Made by a program: the position numbers and the translations under genes. Shown piece by piece: positions 11,969-22,480 of a stretch of DNA of 64,000 nt. Under the pieces are notes generated by a model. That model had not been told where the DNA came from. It saw only the letters and a program-made list of their open reading frames with translations, and made no database searches. Source of the stretch: Trichoplusia ni (Eukaryota; Arthropoda; Insecta; Lepidoptera; Noctuidae); assembly GCF_003590095.1 (NCBI RefSeq), contig NC_039481.1:10943895-11007894 (forward strand), written 5' to 3'. Position 1 is the stretch's first letter, and the number at the start of each line of letters is the position of its first letter.

Positions 11969-12181
11969 ATGTACAAGTTTTTGCTCATCGTTCTCGTGGT
12001 AAATGTTGGTACAAGTTTTTGCAAGATTTGTCCACCGGGATATATATATAATCATACTAAGTGCCCAAACTATGTCCCAATGAGAAGAAACTGGCAAATT
12101 GAGAATTATAAACCACAAGACGTGGATAGCAACGGAAAATGCCCTCGATATTATATAAAATATGGCGACAGATGTATCTGA
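11969..12181 (+). CDS. Small secreted cysteine-containing peptide, intronless; family unassigned
   Basis: A complete 70-residue frame. Residues 1-16 form a clear signal peptide (basic K3, then a hydrophobic LLIVLVV core, with a likely cut after G-T-S at position 16). The mature part of about 54 residues is basic and tyrosine-rich (7 Tyr), with cysteines at 18, 21, 32, 58 and 69. Cys21-Cys32 and Cys58-Cys69 both follow C-P-x2-Y-x6-C with the same ten-residue spacing, so the peptide looks like two copies of one small module. N28-H-T is a possible N-glycosylation site and R39-R40 a possible dibasic cleavage site. The start has a good insect context (AAAACCATG). A TATAAATA box lies 43-50 bases upstream of the ATG and AATAAA lies about 95 bases after the stop, so the whole transcription unit fits in about 370 bases without an intron. 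The module spacing resembles secapin-type insect peptides, but this is a spacing resemblance only. Role is unknown; secretion (haemolymph, gland or cuticle) is inferred. An odd cysteine count leaves one unpaired, unless Cys18 is lost with the signal peptide. Confidence 0.62.
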   Translation: MYKFLLIVLVVNVGTSFCKICPPGYIYNHTKCPNYVPMRRNWQIENYKPQDVDSNGKCPRYYIKYGDRCI

Positions 12182-12276
12182 AGTAACAGGACATTTATAC
12201 TCGTAAAATTTCATATTTGCTTTTTATGTTTGTCATTTAGTTGTTTTACCTAATATATGATTTTATGGAATTTTTA

Positions 12277-12282
12277 AATAAA
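12277..12282 (+). terminator. Polyadenylation signal AATAAA of the secreted peptide gene
   Basis: A canonical AATAAA lies 96 bases after the stop codon and is followed by a T-rich stretch ending in TTTATTGTTATT. This is the expected 3' end of a short insect mRNA. AATAAA is common by chance in AT-rich DNA, so the call rests on its position. Confidence 0.45.
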
Positions 12283-12316
12283 ATAATTATTTATTGTTAT
12301 TCCGATGATAGTTTTG

Positions 12317-12440
12317 ATTGCATGGGAAGACTTGTGAATTAGGTCACCACGCCGACATTACGCGCGTAAGACAGGCATGGGTCATATAAGACTCACGAAT
12401 GTTTATTCTGAGTCTGTATGTCTTGTATTGGTTTTCAGGT
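12317..12440 (+). mobile_element. tRNA-SINE, degenerate copy A4
   Basis: AGGTCACCACGCC, CTCACGAATGTTTATTCTGA and GTCTGTATGTCTTG match the head and middle of the noctuid SINE with many changes, and the B box has decayed. It lies about 35 bases after the polyadenylation signal of the secreted peptide gene, so it bounds that gene on its 3' side. Confidence 0.55.
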
Positions 12441-12666
12441 CGGAATTCGTCCAGTAATTCAATTATTTTTTGTAAACTGAACGTTTGTTTTCAACTGTAA
12501 CAACTATTTTTGAATTTGATTGTTTACTTTTCCGCTATTTTCCTGTATTAAAAGTATTTTTTTAGTAGATCTTCTGAGGTGTTGGCCAACTACCGCTGCA
12601 CAACTGTATAAGATTATATGCAAAAGCATGCATACACAAATAATGATAGCTGTATAAGCGAGCAGT

Positions 12667-12962
12667 TCAATCCCAATAAATTTTATCATTTAAATAATCT
12701 GATATTTTGTAATATCGTTTTCTGGATAGTTTAGATTTAAAAAAAGATTTCAATTTCTTAGTCGGTAGCTTACGAAAACTAGTGGGAAGCTTGTTGTAGA
12801 AACGTATACATTGACCCATGAACGAGTTGCATACTCTATGGAGACGAGTAACATGTACGGCTAAATTATGTTTGTTCCTTGTATTAACTGAGTGAACATC
12901 GGACAATTTCTCAAAGTTTGATTCGTTTCTATGAACAAACATAAATTCTTAAATATGTTCTG
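12667..12962 (-). mobile_element. Non-LTR retrotransposon (Jockey-like) ORF2 C-terminal remnant
   Basis: The minus strand encodes about 90 residues that match the C-terminal tail of Jockey/CR1-type ORF2 proteins. They include H-S-V-N-T-R-N-K-H-N-L followed some 20 residues later by S-F-M-G-Q-C-I-R-F-Y-N-K-L-P, then a basic stretch and a stop at 12667. That tail normally follows the reverse transcriptase domain. Just upstream (12942-12962) the expected I-F-K-N-L continues in a different frame, so there is a frameshift, and no reverse transcriptase catalytic motif follows. The copy is therefore 5'-truncated and dead. Clade assignment is from memory of the motif. Confidence 0.7.
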
Positions 12963-14454
12963 GGAAGTTACAATCAGAATGTTTATCTCTTTAAATTTGA
13001 GCCCTTTTCTGAAGCACAAAGATTGAATGAACATCTACCTACAGTCTCCCCAGAGGAGAATCCCGTACGACATAAGGCTATGAAAATAACTGAAATAAAC
13101 TGTTCTGGCTGTATCTACATCAGTTATCAGCCTATTTTTTTTTACAGCATAGGCGGCTGAACTGAGCCTGCCGGAACTGGTTATGTGAGGGCCCGACTGT
13201 AGTTTGGCATCAACAGTTATGCCAAGAAAGATAGTGGACTCATGTCAATCGTGGCAGGCCTCGGAAGCATCGGCATACATTTACTACCCTACTTTTGGGT
13301 AGGCTTTGGAATCCTCGTAAAACCAACCTCTGTGGCGGAGGGATCGGGTGTACTACATAATATAAAGTGGAAACGCCATGAAACGTCTTCTGCATTAATT
13401 CAGTGCATGGAAATGCGTGGCATTATATTATCATGCACCAGTGCGCCATTTAGAACCTGGAGTTTGCATGTCAGATTTGACAGCATCTTATATAGTGAAT
13501 TTAATGTATTTGGCGATGATGATAAAATTGCACAATGCCTAACAGTTTCACCAGATCAGAGTATTATTGAGAACCTAATCAAAGATCCTTTACCAAGGCT
13601 TAAACACTTCGGGAGCATTAAAGTTTTAACTTGTCTATACACGGGGCCACTCGATATCCGTCGTTTATTTTGATGATAATTTGGAAATACAAACCAAGTC
13701 TTTCACCACAGATGACTTTTAAACTTCTGAAAATAAGAACTAATTTTCTCTGAAAAGTGAAATCGTATGTTTGTGGTAAAGCCAGTGCGACCCGGCGGGA
13801 TACAACAGGCTTGCGGCGGATCTGTGGGGATTACAGTAGGCAACGTTATCCATTTCCTTACGAAAGCTCAATCAATGTGACCTCTGGACTCCTGTGATGC
13901 ATCGATGATTTCGATCTTCTTTAACCGAATGAATTCGTTAGTTCAAGAAGGTCTAATCAAAAGAGTTTCATAATTCTGCTTTCGTACACTTTTGTCAACT
14001 CAAGTTCTGTCTCTTTATTCATATTTGCTCGAGTGTGAAGTCAAGTCAGATAGGTCTCGAGTGCAATCCCAAAATATGTAACGACTTTTTTCGTAAGATG
14101 TGTGCTCTACGCCTGATCTCTCACCAGTTGTATTGGGATGTCATTATATCGGTCTAAGAGAGTGCTGCTGTGTAAGCACGCACGCTTGGGCAGTATTAAA
14201 TGTCAAGTCTGTGCAGGAGACGGCGAACACGGATATTTTAAACTCGTGATAAAACATTTTTCAGTATTATAAAGTCGATACGTTGTTGACATACAAGCAA
14301 AAACACTACATCAGAACCTTGTACGTTATGATTCAAAAGTTAAAACACACATGCCAGCAAAATAACACGTCCATTATTGAAGCTGCCATAAATTCGTAAA
14401 ACAGCGGCTGCCAAACACGAAATAACAAAGGCAACATAAACGTTTAGTAAAACG
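12963..14454. other. No supported gene apart from one weak open frame
   Basis: Contains the unrecognised frame 13242-13673. A GC-richer patch near 13780-13860 may be old retroelement DNA, but I cannot place it. Confidence 0.4.
13242..13673 (+). CDS. Unrecognised 143-codon open frame
   Basis: One of the longest open frames in the window. I recognise no domain. The first 25 residues are hydrophobic (GLGSIGIHLLPYFWVGFGIL) and the rest is mixed, with an acidic D-D-D patch. The DNA is less AT-rich than its flanks, which favours former coding or repeat origin. No TATA, splice or polyadenylation context is clear. It lies just beyond a LINE remnant on the other strand, so it could be transposon-derived. 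The reverse strand gives no reverse transcriptase motif. Confidence 0.18.
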   Translation: MSIVAGLGSIGIHLLPYFWVGFGILVKPTSVAEGSGVLHNIKWKRHETSSALIQCMEMRGIILSCTSAPFRTWSLHVRFDSILYSEFNVFGDDDKIAQCLTVSPDQSIIENLIKDPLPRLKHFGSIKVLTCLYTGPLDIRRLF

Positions 14455-14670
14455 TCGTGTTAAATTTTAAAGCCGTGAGCAGACCGTCGGCGTCGCGTCG
14501 TTTGCAAACAGCGCGTTTGTACCGCTGGCATAATTAACAATTAGGTAATTCGAGCTCAAAGTGGGCTGAAAGTGTAGTTGTCGCGAGCATGCCTTTGCCT
14601 AGCTACGGCCGAGGACACACTGTTCAACGTGATTTCCCAAGGGAAACTTATGCTTGTGTGATTTAATTTA
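14455..14670 (+). promoter_or_regulatory. CpG-enriched patch, possible alternative promoter or first exon
   Basis: CGTCGGCGTCGCGTCG and neighbouring CG-rich DNA give a local CpG peak in AT-rich surroundings. A short frame, ATG at 14589 to TAA at 14664 (25 residues, non-repetitive), lies in it. No splice donor clearly follows, and no protein family is recognised. Transcription is not shown; strand is tentative. Confidence 0.25.
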
Positions 14671-14944
14671 GTTTTGTGATGAGTTGATGTATTGTGATGA
14701 GGAAATTAATTGGAGAAGTTTTGAAGTGTGTTCGTTGAATTTATTTACTTGATAATGTCAAAGTTAGTGGGGACCATACAAAATTATACGAAAGGGTTGT
14801 ATTATGTTGGGTAGTACCCAACTATGAATGAAAAAACTAATGATTTGACTTTTCTTATCGATTTTAGTATAATATATAAATTGGTAAATTGATATTAAAC
14901 AAAGGTTATTATCGAACTCTTTATCCATTTCTAGGTTGTTTCTG

Positions 14945-15095
14945 TGTAAAACGGAGTCAAATTACTCGGGCTCCACAGTCTGTACGTCCTTCCTTCATCA
15001 GATTGTCTCAAGAACCCTAACAGCTAGATAGTTGCAATTTTCACAAATGATGTATTTATATTGCTGCTATAATAACTGTTGCTATTAAAAAGCAA
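14945..15095 (-). mobile_element. Family D repeat fragment
   Basis: AAACGGAGTCAAATTACTCG, CCTAACAGCTAGATAGTTGC, AATTTTCACAAATGATGTAT and GCTGCTATAATAACTGTTGC match the family body. Inverted ends are lost. Confidence 0.55.
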
Positions 15096-15504
15096 TGGCA
15101 TCAGCAATAGCAAATTTGTCTAAAGAGAATCCTCAGTATATCTTAATACAATATTTAAGAAAGATACTCTAAAGCTGGAATAAGATATCAGTTTTAATGA
15201 AACTACTAAAGTTTCAACGGATTTTAATTAGCCGTCTCATACGGGTTCGCAAGGATTAAAGCTGAAGCAATTTGCCAAATGATTTACTGCATTAAATTGT
15301 ACGTCGTAAGTTTCAAATTGAATTTTAAGGTGGGAAGAACAGACTGGTGCCCGCACCACAATTAGCTTTTTGACAAACGTATTATACTTTCTTTAGCACG
15401 GTATGTTTCGATTTCAAAAGACCTACATTTACTTAAGGAATACACACTAGGCTATGTCAAGATTTTTTAAGAAAAGCGATAATTTGATAAACCTTGTCTT
15501 AAGG

Positions 15505-15551
15505 AAGAGGCCTATGTCCAGCAGTGGACTGCGATAGGCTGATGATGATGA
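15505..15551 (+). mobile_element. 47-bp 3' stub of a retroelement ending in (GAT)n, with perfect target duplication
   Basis: The stub carries AGGCCTATGTCCAGCAGTGG and ATAGGCTGATGATGATGA, the 3' end of a very common lepidopteran LINE/SINE group. TGTCTTAAGG flanks it on both sides (15495-15504 and 15552-15561), a perfect 10-base target duplication. It is a heavily 5'-truncated insertion by target-primed reverse transcription. Confidence 0.85.
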
Positions 15552-15974
15552 TGTCTTAAGGGTCAGTGCCAAAGCATTGCGATTAGCAGAACAATCTATT
15601 ACCATTAAGTACTTAGTATAATAAAATGTGGACTTAAATATAAAATGCTTTCGGTGAATATGGTCGAGCAAATACTATACCAATGAGCGAAAAAAACTTC
15701 TCACTCGAAACGAATACGTCTCAGTAACTCCACGAGAAAAATATACCGCAATAATTTAACTCTAAAAGCTTTTAAATTTCGCCATAATATGAACGATTAC
15801 ACATCAAACGAGGCGCACTCCCCCTTAAATAATACCGCAGTAATATATATCCGTAATATGTGTGAAATGTATGTTATAAAAAGTATTAAGGTTAACCTCC
15901 AAATTCAACAGGTTAAAATTCATAGCTAAAAAAAAACATGCCGAAGGTATAACGAGAAAATTACGAAAACTCTA

Positions 15975-16115
15975 TTTGCATCCGGCAGGTGATTCAGACC
16001 GGAGGTGAGTCTGCCGTCTCGCTCTCTCATTTCCGATGTCGCCCCGCGCGCCGCTAGATGTCGCTGTTACAAAAAGTCCTATAGAAGTTACAGCCGTGCG
16101 TTCTACGTAAGTTTG
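15975..16115 (+). promoter_or_regulatory. CpG-enriched patch with splice-donor-like sites
   Basis: ATTTGCAT (octamer type), a GAGAG-type run and GCCCCGCGCGCCGC occur together, with two donor-like sequences: GGTGAGT near 16004 and ACGTAAGT near 16107. The composition contrasts with the flanks. This could be an alternative promoter and first exon of the same long gene as the 44 kb region. No coding sequence is recognised. Confidence 0.28.
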
Positions 16116-17583
16116 CGCTTTTAATTTTAACAGCAAGTTCGTTCGGTACATTTAAGTTGAGTATTTGAGTTATGCTTAGTTTCGAGTGGAGGGAACTTTG
16201 TAATGTTAGTTTACTGGATAAGTATGTTGATGGAGGGTATTTGTTTAAAGTATTAAATTAACTAAATTTTGTTTTCTCTGTGACATTACCGTGAATTGTT
16301 CTTTTGGGATTATTATTATTTTTTAACCATGTTCTGTTGCAACTGTTTTTAAATCATGTTAATTTTTAACATAAACCAAATTATATTAAGGGCTACTAAG
16401 AATTTGATTTCGTTTGACTCAAAAACACACTTGCTTGGCCTTCAAATCTTAATGCTTTAAGCCAAGCGTCTCCTATCATTAGTTTTTCAACCTACAGTAT
16501 AAACTTTCAATTGCTATTAAAACAAGCTCATTCAATTTAACAGCCTTAAAAACTTGGCGCGAAACAGTTCTCCAAGAAAAAACTGAACAGCAACAATAAA
16601 ATGAAATTCAAACTTTAAATTCAAGCGAAGCGTAGTACAAGTTTAAAATCAACTTGTAGCACAGTTTTACTTTGAAACTATCCTTGATAATAACTGGGAG
16701 AAGTCTTGTAAGTGACGAGGAAATGAATGTAACCCGTCTTCGTAATGGAGCAACCTCTTGTAACGCAGACGTGGACAGATTACGGGTTAATTCGTAAGGA
16801 GCAACTCGGCACGCAAAATGGGGAAGATTTTAGTATCTTTGTGTTGCGTTGTCGTTTAAATAATGCTTTGAAGGTGATGACTTGATTTTGAAAATTGTTT
16901 TGTATTTTTTTGAAGAAGTATTTTGTGGTTTATTACTTGGGTTTTTGTCGTTAAGTTATGGTGTTGTCATTCTGTAAATATGAGTTCTGTAATATGCTAT
17001 AAAGTCAATATTCTCACGTCACCAAAATGTCGGTTGGAATCAACCCTAACTTTAGTAAATAAGACATTTTTTATAAAATCTAAATTATTGATATTATTTA
17101 TTCATTTAAGCCGTTAAAAATAAATAAAAATGTGTCTTTATTGACATATTATAAGGGTAGAACAACTCTGTAATCTCAGCTAAACACGATAAATTGTTGT
17201 CTCTCCCAACGCTACTTCCACCCAATTTCGTAAGAAATAATCCTTAAATTGACCTTTGTTTGTTATTTACCGATTCACTATGAATCTAATTTTGGAGTTC
17301 TATCAAGCAGAAAAGTCAATAAACAGTTTAATCTTCAGAATAACCTCGGGCGGGTTAGTTGTTGGGAACCTTCTCTTGTGGTTGGTTATGTTTCGTGAAA
17401 GTCAATATTTATCGTTATTAACTTAGCACGTTGTTCGTTTGCATTATTAAAAGTTAGGGACGCTAGTTTTGGAAGTAATCCTTTAAGAATTTTATGACTC
17501 GTACCATGTAATACCTTACGTGCTTAAAAAATGATATGATCAAACTCGCACACAATATTCCTATTTCTTGATGGGAGATATTT
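16116..17583. other. No gene recognised
   Basis: Long AT-rich stretch, intron-like. The frame at 16923-17117 is AT-driven and unsupported. Confidence 0.5.
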
Positions 17584-17812
17584 GACGACCTCCGTGGTCG
17601 AGTGGCGTACGCACCGGTTTCAAGGTGTCGCTAGCTCTGAGGTCCCGGGTTCGATCCCCGGTCGGGTCAATGTAAAAATTCACATTTTCTGCATTGTCTC
17701 GGGTCTGGGTGTTTGTGGTACCTTCGTTGTATCTGAATTCCATAACACAAGTGCTTCAGCAACTTACTTTGGGTTCAGAACAATGTATGTGATGTTGTCC
17801 GCATTTATATCG
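17584..17812 (+). mobile_element. Second tRNA-derived SINE family, near full-length
   Basis: The head GACGACCTCCGTGGTCGAGT contains an A box (TGGTCGAGTGG, 17595-17605). The B box GGTTCGATCC lies at 17648-17657 in CCCGGGTTCGATCCCCGG. The body continues GTCTCGGGTCTGGGTGTTTG, CATAACACAAGTGCTTCAGC and TATGTGATGTTGTCC. This is a well-known lepidopteran SINE. The tRNA-like part is not a functional tRNA: the 3' body continues without an acceptor stem. Frames on both strands here are by-products. Confidence 0.82.
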
Positions 17813-19184
17813 TGAGAACACTGAATTTTAATAGTGAGCAATTCTAATATCTTCTCTGAATCCTGGCGTTAAGACTGAAGATTTGCAAATAGTTCTTATT
17901 TTCTATTTTACTCATTCATTGACAATGATCTCTAAAACCAAAACATTGTAACTCCAGCTACGAACAGAGACCAATAAAGATCAGCAATTTACTCTCTTCT
18001 AATAAGACGGTTAAAATTCCCGAAGACTTGCGGCCAGGGATCCATATAATGAAGAACGACTTACAACTCACTTCCAAATGGAATAGTCTTGTACCGTTCC
18101 CTTCGATTTTTCTATATATAATTTTCTCAGCGTTCAGTAGAAATCGCTCTCGTTGCTTGTGGTCTTATCGTAAATAACTTATTGTTTGTGAAGTATGAAC
18201 CCGAAGTGTTTCTTTGTTTCGGTATAACAGGAAATCATTTGGGCATCGGAAATTCCTGAATTCTTACTATGGAGCCCATAAAGCTGGACTATTGCCGTCG
18301 AGGAAGAGAAATCCTGGTACATATAGTAAGTGTGCCGTCTCACTTCTACACAGGTCACCGTTCTTCTTAAAGATCTCATAGTACAGGGTCTGGTCTAATT
18401 TATGTTTCGGATTTAGGTGGTCAGGCAGCTTGCGGCTTTTGAAATTCATTGTTTTATTGGAAAAGTTTACGTTCGATTTTAAAGTAATAAAACGTATATT
18501 TGGTATTATTTATGTGAGTTTACAGACCGAGAGGTGAAATTTTCTTGAAATTGATATTATTTATGAATGTACCCCGCCGTGGTTACAAGTAATACCCAAG
18601 GGTGACGAAGTTACTATTGGAATTTCTTTTGTTAAATTAGATTGTACAGCTGCTTGGATAAAACATGGATTTTCCCATTAACAATCATTACAGATACTGG
18701 GGATTTATTTTATCTGTTCTAAAGAACCAGCCGCATATATATATTAGCTGACCAAATTAAGTGGAAGCTAAAAATTAAGGCTTCCAAAGCACCGCCCATT
18801 TAAGTGGGTCCTAGGACAAAATGAGATATGGGCGGGGCTGGTGTCTTCGCCAGAAGTTTTATTGCAGGCCTCGGGGAAAACCAGTTTTAAGCGGTATTAA
18901 TCGAGTGTCAAGTTTCCAATGCTTTGTAGAATTCTGAAACATTTATTTAAAATAAAGGTTCTTATTTGGTAATACTTACTAGCACAAAGAAAAAAGGCGG
19001 TGCAGTGAGAGTCAAATCAAGTCATAGCGTTTCCTACGAATACGCTAAAGAACAATCAGTCACATATCAAATTCATGACCAGACGTGTCGTTGCTCAGCT
19101 TAATTTTTATTGTTATCCTTCATTTAAATACAAATTATTTTTATAGCGGCAAGAGAAATATGTCTCGAGTGAAATTTTCGTCTA
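17813..19184. other. No gene recognised
   Basis: Two overlapping minus frames at 18179-18449 match nothing I know. A GC-richer patch at 18785-18880 (CCGCCCATTTAAGTGGG, then ATATGGGCGGGGC) is weakly inverted. Confidence 0.4.
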
Positions 19185-19285
19185 ATATTTCTATTTTATT
19201 ATCAGTTAAACCTGATAACAGACAGCAGAACCTTAGTAATAGGGTTTTATGTTCAGTTATGGCTACCGAACCCTTAAAAACCTAG
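19185..19285 (+). mobile_element. Family D repeat, terminal fragment
   Basis: CAGACAGCAGAACCTTAGTA, ATAGGGTTTTATGTTCAG and CTACCGAACCCTTAAAAA follow the family's terminal portion. The open frame across it is not a gene. Confidence 0.5.
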
Positions 19286-19646
19286 TTTCTTGCATACTTT
19301 CATAAAATACACTTTTCTTGCTTGTTCATTTTTAAACCAGCCTCTGATTGAATTTCACCACAACAAATAAAGTCATTAGCGTAATCTCGATATTATAATT
19401 ACAAAACAAATTAGTGTTGGCTCACAGCGCAAATGTAAATTGGTAAATCAAGTTAACGTCTTGTTGTAAGGTAAGATGAACTTAGAAGTTCAACTCCACT
19501 CAACACTTCAGAGCTAGTAGACAAGTTATATTTCTTTCAGCTCTATTTAATTGGTCTAATATACTGAAATCACTCACCATTTGTAATAGTCATTCCTGTC
19601 AATTTGAAGTTTTACATTGGTTTTTTATTTGTCGTGATATTGATTA

Positions 19647-19844
19647 ACGACTTTCACGCTAAGAGATTTAATCTTTCGCGAGGGGATTCGCAATCATTCA
19701 AGTCACATGCACAAAGACATCCAGAGTCAGGACAAGCATACTTAGATCACACAAACGCTTGTCCTATGCAAGGATCAAACCTGCAACACGTGCGAATGCA
19801 GTGAGTTTGGTGTAGTGACTTCAAGCAATCAGCTCGCCGTGCCA
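19647..19844 (-). mobile_element. tRNA-SINE copy A5
   Basis: Matches run from ACGACTTTCACGCTAAGAGA (tail) through TCACATGCACAAAGACATCC and CACAAACGCTTGTCC to the decayed head ATCAGCTCGCCGTGCC. The B-box region is altered (AGGATCAAACCTGC on the plus strand). Confidence 0.75.
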
Positions 19845-20689
19845 ACAAAACGATTTGTCTTTACATTAATTCCGCTTTAAATTCTACAAATTCAGAGTTA
19901 TTTTTCTACTTTTATCTGCATCGTGGCTCGATACTAAGAATTCATTAAATCGATAGTAGAGTGTTTGTGAGTTATTTGGTTACTGTGTTATGGTTCCTTT
20001 CAAGCTAAATAGAGCTTGAATACATAGTTTATAATGCTTTAGTCAAATGATTGAATATATTGTTTCGGGTTGCGGAAGACTGGATTTTGTGAGTTACGCA
20101 TTACATGGTAATCCTTGGAGTTTCAAAACCACGTGTACCCTACTGCATTGTTAGAAAGATTATTTATGATTGATATTTTAATAATCGTCTATGAAGTCAT
20201 GACATGGTGATTTCGCGATTTGGTCATCAGATCAATATACACCGTTGTTGCGGTTCGGACTGACAAGAGAAGGAAAACCTAGGGAAGAAAACCTTACTAG
20301 ATGGGACCGGTTTTGTTTGACGTTTATGCTTTCCATTTACTGCTAATATTTTAAACAAAACAGTTTTATACATGTGTCATTAGATTGGCATTAGGATAGA
20401 TTACAATCATAACTATAAATTTTGCTGTTAAATAATGTTCAAAAAATAAATACAAAATAGCTAAAACTTTAATAAAACTAGGATTTTGGGCTTATAAAAT
20501 AGGATGGAGGAATGTATAGGAATTTGACGATATTTTTATTTTAAATTCTACCTCCAATTCACTTTTTTAATCCGTAGTGTAAATATCGTGTATCAGTTAC
20601 CAGCATGAATGTATGCGACACTCATAGGCTGGGGCATTCAGATCCTGCCATACTATGTTACTGCCATATTATGTTGTAAAACGGTTTTT

Positions 20690-20865
20690 AAGGGTTTTGT
20701 AAAGAGAATCCTATTTTTGAGGGTTCCCTATCCATCTGTCCATCCATGATGTATTTTTGTTGCCGCTACAACAACAAAAATTAAACAGAAAGAGCGAGGT
20801 AAAGCAACAGTTGTTACGGTCATATTTTGCTGGTGGATGATAAAGAAAAAACACTCGTGGATCAA
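20690..20865 (-). mobile_element. Family D repeat fragment
   Basis: GAGGGTTCCCTATCCATCTG, TCCATCCATGATGTATTTTT and GTTGCCGCTACAACAACAAA match, with an internal deletion where the AGCTAGACAGTT part should be. Confidence 0.55.
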
Positions 20866-22214
20866 AATAGCATATAATTTAAGTTAACCTATAAACTTTT
20901 CTCTTTATTAGTGTAAGTGGTATGCCGTAATAACTACATACTGACTATTTTCGGTTGTTTTCAGCTTGATTTTGGAAAATAAATACAGAAAAATTGAACA
21001 CACACACATCCCTGTTCAAAAAAAATTGAACTATCTGTACTTCGGTTTTTTTTTGTTCGTACTGGCCTTTGTTGGAGACAGCAATCATCAGATATTGCTT
21101 CTGCTCCACTCTTGAACAACCCGGTAAACCATGCCACCCAGTTGACTTCGTGGTTGTTCTATTAAACAGCTTGCGATCTACGACGAATACTAGGTTGAGT
21201 CTGGTCAGGTATAAGTAGGTATACGGGGTAAGGTATATGAAATCTTCAATAAACTTTTGTTTTTTTTTTTATGTTTTGAACCGAATCGAAATCTGACTCT
21301 TTCAGTTCGGATTGGATAAACCGTGTTCGTTCTTTTTTCATTGAACGTGCAATAGCAGACATTAGGTCATCAAGTATTAAATATTATTCAACTAAAAAAA
21401 CCCTGAAATAGCATTGTTATATTTGCTTATGCCGTTAAGCATGGTTTATTTTTGTTATTCATTGTTTGGTCTTCCGCTCCGTCTATTCTCATATTTCAGC
21501 TTAATTTAAATATTTTATTGTGTTTTTCAACGTTAAAAGTACTTAAGAAAGGTCAAGACTGTGATTAAACGTTCCGAAAATCTGATTCCCTTGAATTAAA
21601 TAAATCATGTTCATTACGTTTATTTTAAGAATACAATATTATTCCTATTCATTTTTCTGTAATATAATAGTCTAAAGGTTCAATGGTTTAATAGTTATTA
21701 TCACTTTTTGTACTATTCATCTTTATATTGAGATAACAGTTTGTTTTTTCTCCTATACTTGTCCAATCAAAAGTACTTGGGATACTAGCCATCATCTCCC
21801 TATAGTAGCCTAGTTTTTACTCTAAACAAATACAGCTTATTTTCTTGTTTGACAAGGATCAATCTTATCTGACCTTCTCTATCAATTTATCTTTGCAACT
21901 CGATAATTCTTAGTAAGTATGGAGATAATAAATTTAAAATATAGTTCAAACAAATACTAATATTTTTGGTGTTTTCTTGATGTAGGTACGTAATTTTCCA
22001 AAATATGTTTAATAAATCTGTATTTCCATTTGACGGTTACAAATTACAGTGTAAAGACTTCACTCGATTCCATTAACAATTCAAACCCTCGTGAATGGCA
22101 TAGTCAAAATTGATCCGAAGGTTATCAATCAATCTTACACGATAACGGCACATAATATCACTAAATATGGAGGTGGAGAACAGAAGGTGCAAATTACCAT
22201 GACCTAACTAATAT

Positions 22215-22480
22215 TTTCTAGGGTTTTGTAAGCAAAAGATAAAACGGAACCCTTTTACTGAGAGTCCGGAGTCTGTCTATCTGTCTATCACCAGGATGCC
22301 GCCTATCTTATCAATCGCGATAGCTTGACAGTTGAAAGTATTGCAAATTATGTATATCTGCTGCAGCTATAAGGGCGAGTCAATAATAAAACATTGAATC
22401 TTAAACATGGTTAAATGGTCATACATTTGATGGTTGATCATTTTTAAACCGTTATGTCACGATTCTGTCGTGCGCTTAAT
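22215..22480 (-). mobile_element. Family D repeat, long copy
   Basis: AAACGGAACCCTTTTACTGA, GTCTGTCTATCTGTCTATCA, CGCGATAGCTTGACAGTTGA and TCTGCTGCAGCTATAAGGGC are in order. The CAAGTGCGAGTC end is decayed (TGTCGTGCGCTTAATTAA). Confidence 0.55.

Noticed and set aside
17584..17670. A tRNA gene (good A and B boxes, CCCGGGTTCGATCCCCGG stem)
   Set aside because: No acceptor-stem closure, and the sequence runs on into the known body of a lepidopteran SINE.
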